Numbered from the stretch's first letter, positions 14,945 through 23,767 are shown. The stretch is DNA of 64,000 bases from Chryseobacterium foetidum (GCF_025457425.1 NZ_JAMXIA010000001.1:434001-498000), one strand, 5' to 3'. Notes: a model not told the origin generated them from the sequence alone. A program made the numbers and translations.

Positions 14945-16525
14945 ATGAGCGAACAACATCATGATGCTTACGAGAATATGACGGATAAGCAGAAAAACCG
15001 CACCATTTGGAGCGTGATCACCGCATCATCCCTCGGAACTTTGATAGAATGGTATGATTTCTACATTTTCGGAAGTCTCGCAGTCGTTTTGGCGACCAAA
15101 TTCTTTCCGGCAGACAATCCTACCGCAGCATTTTTATCTACGCTGGCCACTTTTGCAGCAGGATTTGTGGTAAGACCTTTCGGAGCTTTGTTTTTCGGAA
15201 GATTGGGAGATATCATCGGAAGAAAATATACTTTCTTAGTCACCTTACTGATCATGGGATTCTCAACATTCCTGATCGGATGTATTCCGGGATATGAAAC
15301 CATCGGATTTATGGCACCGGTTTTAGTTTTAATATTAAGACTTTTGCAGGGTTTAGCTTTAGGAGGAGAATACGGCGGAGCAGCGACTTATGTTGCAGAA
15401 TACTCTCAGCCCAACAGAAGAGGATACTGGACTTCGTGGATTCAAACTACCGCAACAGCAGGACTTTTCATTTCATTGATCGTCATTTTAATTACAAAAA
15501 ATACGCTTTCCGCTGAAGATTTTGATTCGTGGGGATGGAGAGTTCCTTTTTGGATTTCAATTTTAATGGTGGGCGTTTCCTATTTCATCAGAAAAAACAT
15601 GAAAGAATCTCCTCTGTTCGCAAAAGCTAAAGCAGAAGGAAAAACATCAACCAATCCTCTAAAGGAAAGTTTCGGGAATAAATTCAACTTCAAATTTGTC
15701 TTACTGGCATTATTCGGGGCTGCGATGGGACAAGGAGTCATCTGGTACACAGGACAGTTTTACGCCATGAGTTTCCTTCAAAAGGTAATGAATATCAACT
15801 CGATGCAGGTCGATTATTTGATGGCAACGGCTTTATTGATGGGAACACCTTTCTTCGTATTTTTCGGTTGGCTTTCAGATAAAATAGGTAGAAAAGCGAT
15901 TATGATGACGGGAATGTTGGTGGCAATTTTAGCGTACAGACCCATTTACGACGCGATGTACAAAAGCGTCAACATTGAAGCTAAAACTGTTGCAGAAAAT
16001 GGTATCAAAGAAACGAGAGCTGCAGCTATTCATAAAACAATTGCATCAGACAGTTTGGTGACATTTCACAAAGAAACGACTTATACCGACGGAACTTTAA
16101 TTAAAAAAGACAGTATCGTGCATTGGTCAGCAGCGGGTCTGGTTATGAAAGACGGAAAAGCTGAGGAGCCAAAGGTATCAACCTCAATTACGCTGAATGA
16201 TGACACGAGATGGTATCTGGTTTTCTTGGTATTTATTCAGGTGATTTTTGTGACGATGGTTTATGGTCCGATTGCAGCATTTTTAGTGGAAATGTTCCCT
16301 GTGAGAATCCGTTATACATCGATGTCTTTACCGTATCATATTGGTAATGGGGTTTTTGGAGGATTGCTTCCCGCAGTGGCGACTTATCTCGTGACCTCAG
16401 GAAAAGATGCAGGACATGCGACGTGGTATCTTGAAGGACTTTGGTATCCTATCGGCGTCGCAGCAGTCTGTTTGGTCATCGGGTTATTCTATCTTAAAAA
16501 CAAGAACAATAATATCCACGATTAA
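14945..16525 (+). CDS. MHS-family (ProP/ShiA-like) MFS carboxylate:H+ symporter
   Basis: 526 residues with 12 hydrophobic segments. The N-terminal half has LIEWYDFYIFG, the MFS signature RPFGALFFGRLGDIIGRK and LLQGLALGGEYGGAATY; the second half repeats the loop motif as GWLSDKIGRKA. The protein is about 80 residues longer than typical members because of a hydrophilic insertion at about 340-415 between the segments following LSDKIGRK. Members take up metabolites such as dicarboxylates, acetate, proline/betaine or shikimate with protons. The neighbouring acyl-CoA synthetases suggest a short-chain carboxylate. It is 42 bp after the porin and 44 bp before a small membrane protein. Confidence 0.88.
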   Translation: MSEQHHDAYENMTDKQKNRTIWSVITASSLGTLIEWYDFYIFGSLAVVLATKFFPADNPTAAFLSTLATFAAGFVVRPFGALFFGRLGDIIGRKYTFLVTLLIMGFSTFLIGCIPGYETIGFMAPVLVLILRLLQGLALGGEYGGAATYVAEYSQPNRRGYWTSWIQTTATAGLFISLIVILITKNTLSAEDFDSWGWRVPFWISILMVGVSYFIRKNMKESPLFAKAKAEGKTSTNPLKESFGNKFNFKFVLLALFGAAMGQGVIWYTGQFYAMSFLQKVMNINSMQVDYLMATALLMGTPFFVFFGWLSDKIGRKAIMMTGMLVAILAYRPIYDAMYKSVNIEAKTVAENGIKETRAAAIHKTIASDSLVTFHKETTYTDGTLIKKDSIVHWSAAGLVMKDGKAEEPKVSTSITLNDDTRWYLVFLVFIQVIFVTMVYGPIAAFLVEMFPVRIRYTSMSLPYHIGNGVFGGLLPAVATYLVTSGKDAGHATWYLEGLWYPIGVAAVCLVIGLFYLKNKNNNIHD

Positions 16526-16569
16526 CAGGCGGAATCACTTAAAAATTTACTAATTTTAAATCTAGCAAA

Positions 16570-16797
16570 ATGGACGGATTAAAAAAAATATTAGGCATAG
16601 TTTGGATTTTAGTTGCATTGGTGGTTGCCTACTTCGGTATCACTGTAATGGGAATCCCAAAAATAACCTCAGGAAAACAGGAAGATCTTGTATTCGGAAT
16701 CATCATACTTTTTGTATTGGTACCGATTGTATCAGGAGGAATGGCAATTTTTGGATATTATTCTTTAACTGGAGAATATTCTGATGACAAGCCGTAA
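16570..16797 (+). CDS. small two-helix membrane protein
   Basis: 75 residues with two transmembrane segments (about 7-29 and 42-65) joined by a short polar loop with IPKITSGKQED, and an acidic tail. It resembles small membrane proteins found next to MHS-type transporters in flavobacteria (possibly the DUF6814 type, from memory). It may be an accessory subunit of the transporter encoded 44 bp upstream. No catalytic motif. Confidence 0.65.
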   Translation: MDGLKKILGIVWILVALVVAYFGITVMGIPKITSGKQEDLVFGIIILFVLVPIVSGGMAIFGYYSLTGEYSDDKP

Positions 16798-16813
16798 TTT
16801 ATAAACGATGATT

Positions 16814-16848
16814 GATAATTGATGAATGATTTCCGTTCATCAATTATC
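16814..16848. terminator. AT-rich hairpin after the transporter operon
   Basis: A perfect 13-bp stem (GATAATTGATGAA, 16814-16826, with its complement at 16836-16848), 9-nt loop, followed by TTTTAT. A longer 16-bp inverted repeat (16807-16822 with 16927-16942) also brackets the gap. It could end the porin-transporter transcript. Confidence 0.5.
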
Positions 16849-16953
16849 TTTTATCAATAAAAAGGTTAGTCAATTTTAAATATAAATCTGATTCGAAATC
16901 AAATAATATTAAAACATTCGAATCAATCAATTATCAATCATCATTCATCAATC

Positions 16954-17148
16954 ATGAAAAAGCGTCACGAACAAAAACTGATTATTCTGAGCGTAGGTTT
17001 ACTTATCGCTTTCAGTATTCCCATTTCGTTGCTTTTTAACAGTGAAAGAGAAGTGTTCGGTTATCCGATGATTCTTGTTTATCTTTTTACGGTCTGGATG
17101 ATTTCCATCATTATTTCTTTCGTAATCATAAAAAAATACGATGAGTAG
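16954..17148 (+). CDS. small two-helix membrane protein ahead of the transporter-sensor kinase
   Basis: 64 residues: basic N-terminus (MKKRHEQK), then two hydrophobic segments (about 9-27 and 37-59), ending IIKKYDE. Its last 8 bp overlap the start of the SSS-histidine kinase gene, so it is translationally coupled. Small proteins of this kind accompany SSS-type symporters in other bacteria (as DUF485/DUF4212 proteins do for acetate/solute symporters), but the sequence is not close enough to assign a family. Confidence 0.7.
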   Translation: MKKRHEQKLIILSVGLLIAFSIPISLLFNSEREVFGYPMILVYLFTVWMISIIISFVIIKKYDE

Positions 17149-19834
17149 TGTAGCATTATTTATTGTTGTTTTGATCTATCTCGCCCTTTTGTTCTTAGCT
17201 GCGCACCTCGCAGAGAAGAAGAAGAGTAAAATGTGGATCAACAACCCCTACATTTATGCGCTCTCACTTGCCGTTTACTGCACAGCATGGACGTATTATG
17301 GCAGCATTGGTGTTGTAGCCAAAAGCGGACTCGATTATCTGACCATATACATCGGCCCGATCATGGTCATTCCGGCGTGGATTTATATTAACACAAGGAT
17401 TGTCCGAATTTCAAGAGTGAATAAAATAAGCAGCATTGCAGATTTTATTTCCTTAAGATACGGGAACAGCAGAAGTTTCAGCGCCATCATTACTTTGGTT
17501 TGTCTTTTTGCAATTATTCCTTACATCGGACTTCAGATCAAAGCGATTTCAGAAACTTTTCATTTGGTAACAGAAACTGCGGTTTCCAAAAATCTTCTTA
17601 CGGACAGTGCAACTTTCGTGGTTGTTCTCATTGCAGTTTTTGCTTCGTATTATGGAACGAGATATGTTGACGCCTCCGAAAAACGTTTAGGAATTATTTC
17701 TGCCATTGCATTGGAGAGTTTTCTTAAATTATTTTTTATCATCATCCTCGGAGTTTTTGTGATTTACTATGTCTTCGATGGCTTCGGAGATATTTATCAG
17801 AAAGCTTCAAAGTTTTCGGATTTTAAAGCTAAAAATACCTTTAATGGAATTGAAGGAGCCATGAACTGGATGGTGCTCTGCATGATTTCCGGAACTGCGA
17901 TCTGCATTTTACCGAGACAGTTTCACACTGCGATTGTAGAAAACAGACAGGAAAAACACATCAAAACAGCAATCTGGTTTTTCCCATTATATCTTTTAAT
18001 TTTTACCATTTTCATCTTCCCGATCGCTTGGGGCGGAAGATTAATTTTTGACGGACAAAACGTCAATCCCGAGTTCTACTCTATCCTGATTCCTCAATAT
18101 TTTGATAATACTTTAATTACAGTTTTAGTTTTTTTGGGAGGTCTAAGTTCGTGCATTTCGATGATTATTATTTCGGCGATTACGTTGTCAATCATGCTTT
18201 CAAACAATCTTATCATTCCTTACGGTTTACTGGGAAAATTTAAAGCTGAAAATGAAGTTCAAAACAACCGAAACATTACCAACATCCGCAAATTTTCGAT
18301 TTTTGGGTTGGTTATTTTAGCTTTTGCCTTTTACAAATATTTTATTCTAAAAACGTCACTTGATTCTGTAGGATTGATTTCATTTGTGATGATTGCACAG
18401 CTCGCTCCCTCCTTTTTCGGAGCCATTTTCTGGCGTCGCGGAAGTTACAAAGGTGCTGTAACGGGCTTGATTGCAGGTTTGGTCATCTGTTATTTCGGTT
18501 TAATTATTCCGCAATATTATTTCTCATACAATTCTGAGCTGAAAGGAGTTTTAAGAGAAATGTATGATGCTTTTGACTTTTTCAAAATATCTTTTCTGGG
18601 ACACATTCCTCAGATTTTCTTTTGGTCGATTTTGATAAATACTGCCCTGTTCACCATACTTTCCGTAAGCATGAAAGGAAATTACCGTGAGAGAAATTTC
18701 GCCGAATTGTATGTTGATATCGACAAATACATTCAAAACCACGAAAATGCTTTCATCTGGAGGGGAACTGCTTATGTTTCTGATATTCAAAATATTCTGG
18801 AGCGTTTCTTAGGTAAAAAGAAAACCGAACAGGCAATGCGGATTTTCAATATTAAATACAATATCGATTCGCAAACTGAAACTGCAGATTCAAGATTTAT
18901 TAAATTCTCCGAAAACCTTTTGGCAGGAAGAATCGGGACGGCATCAGCGAAAATTTTGATTGAAGGCGTGACAAAAGAAGATAAAATTTCATTAAAGGAA
19001 GTTTTAAATATTTTAGAGGAATCTAAAGAAAATATCACATTAAATAAAAAACTGACGGAAAAATCTGAAGAACTGAAACAGCTTTCCAACGACCTCAGTG
19101 CAGCTAATGAAAATCTGATTGTAAAAGACCGTCAGAAAGATGATTTTCTGGATTCTGTTGCGCACGAATTGAGAACACCGATTACAGCCATCCGTTCTGC
19201 AGGAGAAATTTTGGCAGATGACGATGATATTCCGTTGGAAATCAAAAAAGAATTTTTAAATAATATCATCACCGAATCTGACCGTTTGAGTGAAATCATT
19301 AATGATATTTTATATTTGGACAAACTGCAACACGGAGAAATTGCTTTAAACATTCAGGAAAATAATATTGTTGAAACATATAAGAAAGCTTTAAATCCTA
19401 TCCTGCATTTAATTCAGCAGAAATTTATTCACGTAAGCGAGGTTGATTTACTGAATCATTATTTGTTTGAATATGATGAAGCAAGATTTATCCAATTATT
19501 TCAGAATATTTTAGGCAATGCATTGAAATTTACGGACGAACAGGGAATTATTCAGACCAAATTTTCAGAAAAAGACAACGATTTAATTATCAAAATTTTC
19601 AACACAGGAAAAAACATTCCTGAAGAAGATCTGGAAATGATTTTCGATAAATTTTATCAGTCTAAAAATCAAAACATAAGAAAACCCACCGGAAGCGGCC
19701 TCGGATTGGCGATTTCAAAAAGAATCGTCGAAGCCCACGATGGAAATATTAAAGCTGAGAACAGTGGATTGGGCGTGACCTTTACCATAACGTTACCAAT
19801 GATAAAAACAGATGATGGCGGAGAACCTGAATAA
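17141..19834 (+). CDS. SSS transporter-histidine kinase fusion (CrbS/CbrA-like) with STAC linker
   Basis: 897 residues. About 1-520 is a sodium:solute-symporter domain with about 13 membrane segments (PutP-like; WTYYGSIG, RYVDASEKRLG). A STAC-type linker follows at about 530-615 (FIWRGTAYVSD ... LLAGRIGTASAKILIEGV), then a coiled coil. The HisKA domain has the phospho-acceptor His675 in AHELRTPITAIRS, and the HATPase domain has an N box (GNALKFTDEQG) and GSGLGLAISKRIVEAH. In gammaproteobacteria this architecture (CrbS) senses acetate and controls acs, and CbrA controls carbon and nitrogen use. Here acs and a second acyl-CoA ligase lie downstream, which supports carboxylate sensing. No PAS or C-terminal receiver is present; a receiver protein is encoded at 20816, beyond a REP island. 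Confidence 0.9.
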   Translation: MSSVALFIVVLIYLALLFLAAHLAEKKKSKMWINNPYIYALSLAVYCTAWTYYGSIGVVAKSGLDYLTIYIGPIMVIPAWIYINTRIVRISRVNKISSIADFISLRYGNSRSFSAIITLVCLFAIIPYIGLQIKAISETFHLVTETAVSKNLLTDSATFVVVLIAVFASYYGTRYVDASEKRLGIISAIALESFLKLFFIIILGVFVIYYVFDGFGDIYQKASKFSDFKAKNTFNGIEGAMNWMVLCMISGTAICILPRQFHTAIVENRQEKHIKTAIWFFPLYLLIFTIFIFPIAWGGRLIFDGQNVNPEFYSILIPQYFDNTLITVLVFLGGLSSCISMIIISAITLSIMLSNNLIIPYGLLGKFKAENEVQNNRNITNIRKFSIFGLVILAFAFYKYFILKTSLDSVGLISFVMIAQLAPSFFGAIFWRRGSYKGAVTGLIAGLVICYFGLIIPQYYFSYNSELKGVLREMYDAFDFFKISFLGHIPQIFFWSILINTALFTILSVSMKGNYRERNFAELYVDIDKYIQNHENAFIWRGTAYVSDIQNILERFLGKKKTEQAMRIFNIKYNIDSQTETADSRFIKFSENLLAGRIGTASAKILIEGVTKEDKISLKEVLNILEESKENITLNKKLTEKSEELKQLSNDLSAANENLIVKDRQKDDFLDSVAHELRTPITAIRSAGEILADDDDIPLEIKKEFLNNIITESDRLSEIINDILYLDKLQHGEIALNIQENNIVETYKKALNPILHLIQQKFIHVSEVDLLNHYLFEYDEARFIQLFQNILGNALKFTDEQGIIQTKFSEKDNDLIIKIFNTGKNIPEEDLEMIFDKFYQSKNQNIRKPTGSGLGLAISKRIVEAHDGNIKAENSGLGVTFTITLPMIKTDDGGEPE

Positions 19835-19844
19835 TTCAGTATGA

Positions 19845-20241
19845 GTAGCCATGGTTGAAACCTATGGTAAAAAGGACACTGTAAACGGCGAACCCGACAG
19901 GGTTCAATATCAGTAGCCGTGGGTGAAACCCGTGGTCAAAAGGAAACAACAAGCCACGAACCCGACAGGGTTCAATTTGATTAACTGTAGGTGAAACAAT
20001 GGTAAAAGGACACTGTATACGGCGAACCCGACAGGGTTCAATATCAGTAGCCGTGGGTGAAACCTATGATAGATCGAGACAACGTAAAACGAACCCGACA
20101 GGGTTCAATATTAGTAGCCGTGGGTGAAACCCATGGTTCGCAGAAAAAGCAAGCAACGAACCCGACAGAGTTCAATATCAAAAACCGTAGGCTAAACCTA
20201 TGGTAATAAAAAACAAAACAAAAATGAACCCGACAGGGTTC
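19845..20241 (+). repeat. REP array: six regular units of two alternating palindromes
   Basis: GAACCCGACAGGGTTC occurs at 19890, 19958, 20024, 20091, 20158 (one mismatch) and 20226, with steps of 66-68 bp. Between them lies a second palindrome of the type CCGTGGGTGAAACCCGTGG, preceded by GTAG and followed by about 20 bp of less conserved sequence. A partial unit starts at 19845. The units fill the gap between the kinase and the REP-associated transposase, and relatives occur at 9513, 10849 and, inverted, at 20714. It is not a CRISPR: the intervals are themselves palindromic and conserved. Confidence 0.92.
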
Positions 20242-20265
20242 AATAACAAAAACACAAATGAAAAA

Positions 20266-20709
20266 ATGGGAACGTACAGACAAATATTTTATCACATCGT
20301 TTTCGGAACCAAACACCGTGAACCAACAATTAATGAAAAAAATGAATCAGAACTTTACAAATACATCTGGGGTATTTTAAAGAATAAAAAATGTAAATTA
20401 TACAGAATTAACGGAATGCCGGACCACATGCATATTTTCTTTGACCTGCATCCCAGTGTTAGCCTTAGCAGTTTGATAAAAGATATTAAAATTGCAAGTA
20501 ACTTATGGATGAAAGAATCAGGATTATTCCCTGAATTTAATGGATGGCAGGAAGGATACGGCGCATTTACGAGTTCGGTAAAAGAAAAAGAAACGATTAT
20601 CCATTATATTAAAAACCAGAAAGATCATCACAAGAAAGAGACGTTTGAGGATGAATTTAAAAGATTATTGAACGAGAATGGGATTAAATTTGAAGGTGAT
20701 ATTATTTAA
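20266..20709 (+). CDS. REP-associated tyrosine transposase (RAYT, Y1/HUH family)
   Basis: 147 residues from ATG 20266. A longer frame back to 20200 only translates the last REP unit, so I reject that start. The HUH metal motif is HMHIFF after NGMPD, and the catalytic tyrosine is in HYIKNQKDHHKKETF near the C-terminus. N-terminal YRQIFYHIVFGTKHREP is typical of the family. These single-copy, IS200/IS605-related proteins act on REP palindromes to move or multiply them. It is flanked by the six-unit array on the left and an inverted pair of palindromes on the right. It appears intact, and its position splits a kinase gene from its likely receiver gene. Confidence 0.93.
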   Translation: MGTYRQIFYHIVFGTKHREPTINEKNESELYKYIWGILKNKKCKLYRINGMPDHMHIFFDLHPSVSLSSLIKDIKIASNLWMKESGLFPEFNGWQEGYGAFTSSVKEKETIIHYIKNQKDHHKKETFEDEFKRLLNENGIKFEGDII

Positions 20710-20713
20710 AATT

Positions 20714-20794
20714 CAACCCTTGCGGGTTGGCTTTATGCAAATCATAATACCATAAATTTCACCTACGGCTATGAAAATTGAACCCTTCGGGTTC
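20714..20794 (-). repeat. inverted REP palindromes downstream of the RAYT gene
   Basis: CAACCCTTGCGGGTTG (20714-20729), an ACCATAAATTTCACCTACGG stretch (about 20749-20768) and GAACCCTTCGGGTTC (20780-20794) mirror the upstream units in reverse order, so the transposase gene is bracketed by oppositely oriented REPs. Confidence 0.85.
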
Positions 20795-20815
20795 TCCAAC
20801 CTAACAAAAAAGAAA

Positions 20816-21181
20816 ATGAAAAAAATATTAATTGCAGATGACGAGCACAAAATTTTAATGTCATTGGAATACAGTTTCAGGAAAATCGGTTACGAAGTTT
20901 TCATCGCCAGAGATGGAACTGAAGTTTTGGAATTTCTGAAAACAATCGTTCCTGACGTGATTTTACTCGACATTATGATGCCAAATCTCGACGGCTACAG
21001 CACGTTAGAAGAAATCAAAAAGAATGAAAATTTAAACAATACAAAAGTTATGTTTCTCAGCGCCAAAAACAACCCTAAAGACATTAAAAAAGGTCTTGAA
21101 ATGGGAGCTGATGCATACGTAACAAAACCTTATTCGATCAAAAAACTGATTCAGCAGATCGAAGAACTTCTTAGCGCTTAA
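20816..21181 (+). CDS. single-domain response regulator (receiver only)
   Basis: 121 residues from ATG 20816; an upstream in-frame ATG at 20771 would translate a REP palindrome and is rejected. It is a CheY-like receiver with acidic residues Asp8/Asp9 (ADDE), phospho-acceptor Asp52 (LLDIMMP), Ser82 and Lys104 (VTKPY). No output domain follows. It is the probable partner of the SSS-histidine kinase encoded before the REP island. It could pass the phosphate on, or act by protein contact, since CrbR-type regulators with an HTH are not seen here. It precedes the acyl-CoA ligase gene by 82 bp. Confidence 0.92.
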   Translation: MKKILIADDEHKILMSLEYSFRKIGYEVFIARDGTEVLEFLKTIVPDVILLDIMMPNLDGYSTLEEIKKNENLNNTKVMFLSAKNNPKDIKKGLEMGADAYVTKPYSIKKLIQQIEELLSA

Positions 21182-21185
21182 TCGC

Positions 21186-21248
21186 GTCATTGCGAACAAA
21201 GTGAAGCAATCTGTTGAAGGATGAGATTGCTTCGTTCCTCGCAATGGC
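21186..21248. repeat. palindromic repeat element (GTCATTGCGA...GCAATGGC)
   Basis: Outer arms GTCATTGCG and CGCAATGGC (one mismatch) and perfect inner arms GAAGCAATCT (21203-21212) and AGATTGCTTC (21224-21233). This imperfect palindrome fills the gap between receiver and ligase genes, and its outer core recurs at 1661-1724. Confidence 0.8.
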
Positions 21249-21263
21249 TAAACAAAAAAAATT

Positions 21264-23153
21264 ATGAACGCAGATAATCTATTTAAACAAAGCATAGAAA
21301 ACAAAGTGCAGTTCTGGAAAGAGCAGGCACAGGAAATTTCGTGGTTTGAATTTCCCGAAACCATTATTTCAAAAGACGAATACGACTATACCCAATGGTT
21401 TGCAGACGGAAAACTGAATATATCTTATCTCTGCATTGACAAACATATTGAAGATGGTTTTGGGGAAGAAATTGCGATTGTTTACGATTCTCCCGTTACG
21501 AATCAGAAAATAAAATACACTTTCAATCAGGCTAAAAAAGAAATTTCAAAATTAGCTGGCGGACTGGTTTCTTTAGGTTTAAAAAAAGGCGACACTGCCG
21601 TGATTTACATGCCGATGATTCCGCAGACGCTTTTTGCGATGTTGGCTTGTGCGAGAATTGGTGTGATTCACAATGTTGTTTTCGGAGGTTTTGCGCCGCA
21701 CGAATTGGTAGTAAGAATCGATGATTGCAAACCTAAAGCTTTAATTACAGCCACCGCAGGAATTGAAATTGCAAAAAGAATTCCTTATCTGCCTTTAGTT
21801 GAGAAAGCGATCGAATTAGCTCAGGATAAAGTAGATAACATTATCGTTTTCAACAGAAAATTAGTCGACAATCAACATGAAATGTTTGAAGGCATCATTG
21901 ATTATGAAGAATTGGTCGAAAAATCCGAGCCTGCAGATTGTGTTTCCGTTAAATCTAATCATCCGCTCTACCTTTTATACACTTCAGGTACGACAGGAAA
22001 ACCAAAAGGAATCACAAGAGATACAGGTGGTTACGCTACAGCTTTGAAATTTTCCATGAAATACATTTACGGAATTGAGCAGGGCGAAACTTTTTGGGCA
22101 GCTTCAGATTTTGGATGGGCGGTCGGTCATAGTTACAGCGTTTATGGCCCATTAATCAACAGAAACACAACCATTATTTTCGAAGGAAAACCAATCATGA
22201 CTCCCGATGCAGGAACTTTCTGGAGAATCATTTCTGAATACAAAGTTTCCGCAATGTTTACGGCTCCGACGGCGATTAGAGCTATTAAAAAAGAAGATCC
22301 CAATGGCGAACTGGTTAAAAAATATAATTTGAGCCATTTCAAAAAACAGTTTCTGGCAGGCGAACGTTGTGATGTTGCAACTTTGGATTGGTTTGAAAAA
22401 CATATTGGAGTTCCCGCCATCGACCATTGGTGGCAGACAGAATCGGGCTCGCCGATGCTGGGGTTACTGACTTTTAATGAAGATTATAAAATTAAAAGAG
22501 CTTCCGCTGGAAAACCCATTCCAGGTTACGATATTAAAATTTTTGACGAAAATGGCTTTGAACTCGATGAACATAAAGAAGGCTATCTTGTCATCAAGCT
22601 TCCGCTTCCGCCCGGCGCAATGCTGGGAATCTGGAATGATTACGAACGTTTTGAGAAAAGCTATTTATCACAATACAAAGGCTATTATTTTTCCGGTGAC
22701 GGAGCGATAAAAGACGAAGACGGTTATATTTTCATCACAGGACGGGTTGATGATGTCATCAACGTTGCCGGACACCGACTATCTACTTCAGAAATGGAAG
22801 AAATTGTTTCCTCTCACCCAGATGTTGCGGAATGTGCCGTTGTAGGAATCGATGATGATCTTCGTGGACAGGTTCCTTTTGCTACAGTAGTTTTGAAAAA
22901 TGGTTCAGAAATTATAGAAGAAAATGTTGAAAAAGAAATCATTCTTAAAGTAAGAGAAAAAATTGGTGCTGTTGCCTTCCTAAAAAGCGTGATGGTCGTA
23001 AAAAGGCTTCCGAAAACACGTTCAGGAAAAATTTTAAGAAAATTGATCCGAACGATTATTGATGGTAAAGTATTTCAGATTCCATCGACGATTGATGATG
23101 AGAAGATTATTGATGAGTTGAAGGAAAAGATTCAACAGTACAGAAATAAGTAA
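21264..23153 (+). CDS. prpE: acyl-CoA synthetase, propionate/acetate-CoA ligase (PrpE-like)
   Basis: 629 residues of the AMP-forming acetyl/propionyl-CoA synthetase family. P-loop LYTSGTTGKPKG, WQTESGSP, GRVDDVINVAGHRL and the C-terminal LPKTRSGK with adenylating Lys589 are intact. The QRD-type segment KGITRDTGGYA and LPLPPGAMLGIWND are closer to PrpE than to Acs. It activates propionate or acetate to the CoA thioester. It lies between the receiver gene and a GNAT gene, with acs 0.6 kb downstream, so two ligases of different preference sit in one locus. The GNAT start overlaps its stop by one base. Confidence 0.85.
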   Translation: MNADNLFKQSIENKVQFWKEQAQEISWFEFPETIISKDEYDYTQWFADGKLNISYLCIDKHIEDGFGEEIAIVYDSPVTNQKIKYTFNQAKKEISKLAGGLVSLGLKKGDTAVIYMPMIPQTLFAMLACARIGVIHNVVFGGFAPHELVVRIDDCKPKALITATAGIEIAKRIPYLPLVEKAIELAQDKVDNIIVFNRKLVDNQHEMFEGIIDYEELVEKSEPADCVSVKSNHPLYLLYTSGTTGKPKGITRDTGGYATALKFSMKYIYGIEQGETFWAASDFGWAVGHSYSVYGPLINRNTTIIFEGKPIMTPDAGTFWRIISEYKVSAMFTAPTAIRAIKKEDPNGELVKKYNLSHFKKQFLAGERCDVATLDWFEKHIGVPAIDHWWQTESGSPMLGLLTFNEDYKIKRASAGKPIPGYDIKIFDENGFELDEHKEGYLVIKLPLPPGAMLGIWNDYERFEKSYLSQYKGYYFSGDGAIKDEDGYIFITGRVDDVINVAGHRLSTSEMEEIVSSHPDVAECAVVGIDDDLRGQVPFATVVLKNGSEIIEENVEKEIILKVREKIGAVAFLKSVMVVKRLPKTRSGKILRKLIRTIIDGKVFQIPSTIDDEKIIDELKEKIQQYRNK

Positions 23154-23620
23154 TGGAAATTATTAAAGCAAATACCTATGACCATAAAATTTTGACAGAA
23201 ATTACAAAAAAGTCAAAGGCATACTGGGGATATTCGAATGAGCAAATGGAAGAATGGTCTGATTTGCTTACCATAAAAGAGGAATACTTTAAAAATAATG
23301 AGGTTTATAAATTATTGATCAACAACTCAACGGTTGCTTATTATTCTTACTTCAGTATAAATGAAAATACTGTAAAGCTTGATAATTTATTTGTTTTACC
23401 TGATGAAATTGGAAAAGGTTATGGCAAATTATTAATGAATGATTTCATTTCAAAAATAAAAAAGAGCAAAACCAAAATAATAATTCTGGATGCCGATCCG
23501 AACGCACAAAAATTTTATGAAAGCTTCGGGTTTACAAAAATTGGAAAAATAGAAACATCCATAAAAAACAGATTTCTACCAATCATGGAACTTCAACTAG
23601 ATACAATTGTTGATAAATAA
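23153..23620 (+). CDS. GNAT-family N-acetyltransferase
   Basis: 155 residues with a GNAT core: LDNLFVLPDEIGKGYGKLLMNDFI (beta4 and the acetyl-CoA pyrophosphate loop, GKGYGK) and a later LDADPNAQKFYESFGFTKIG (alpha4/beta7 with the usual FYxxxGF). The ATG overlaps the stop of the acyl-CoA ligase (TAATG), so they are coupled. In other bacteria GNAT proteins acetylate and switch off acetyl-CoA synthetases; its position between two such enzymes makes that attractive but unproven, as many small GNATs have other targets. Confidence 0.85.
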   Translation: MEIIKANTYDHKILTEITKKSKAYWGYSNEQMEEWSDLLTIKEEYFKNNEVYKLLINNSTVAYYSYFSINENTVKLDNLFVLPDEIGKGYGKLLMNDFISKIKKSKTKIIILDADPNAQKFYESFGFTKIGKIETSIKNRFLPIMELQLDTIVDK

Positions 23621-23767
23621 TTTAAATAAATAAGTCTGTCTTATATAAGTGAAACGGCTCTGTGAGACTTAAAGCAGCATTAATTTTAAAAAACTTTGTG
23701 ACCTTCGTGTTCAAATTAGAACACAACAAAATAATTTAAATAATAAATAATTCTTAAAAGAAAAAGT

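Noticed and set aside
16807..16942. Mobile element bounded by the 16-bp inverted repeat
   Set aside because: Only 100 bp of AT-rich sequence lie between the arms, with no ORF or target duplication; simple TTGATAATTGAT-type text is common in these gaps.
19890..20241. CRISPR-like array (six repeats at 66-68 bp steps)
   Set aside because: Repeats are only 16 bp, the intervals contain a second conserved palindrome, no cas genes are nearby, and a RAYT gene adjoins; it is a REP array.
20200..20265. Longer N-terminus for the RAYT protein
   Set aside because: The extra 22 residues translate the last REP palindrome; the family start fits ATG 20266.
20771..20815. Longer N-terminus for the receiver protein
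   Set aside because: It would translate a REP palindrome; receivers start at MKKILIADDE (20816).
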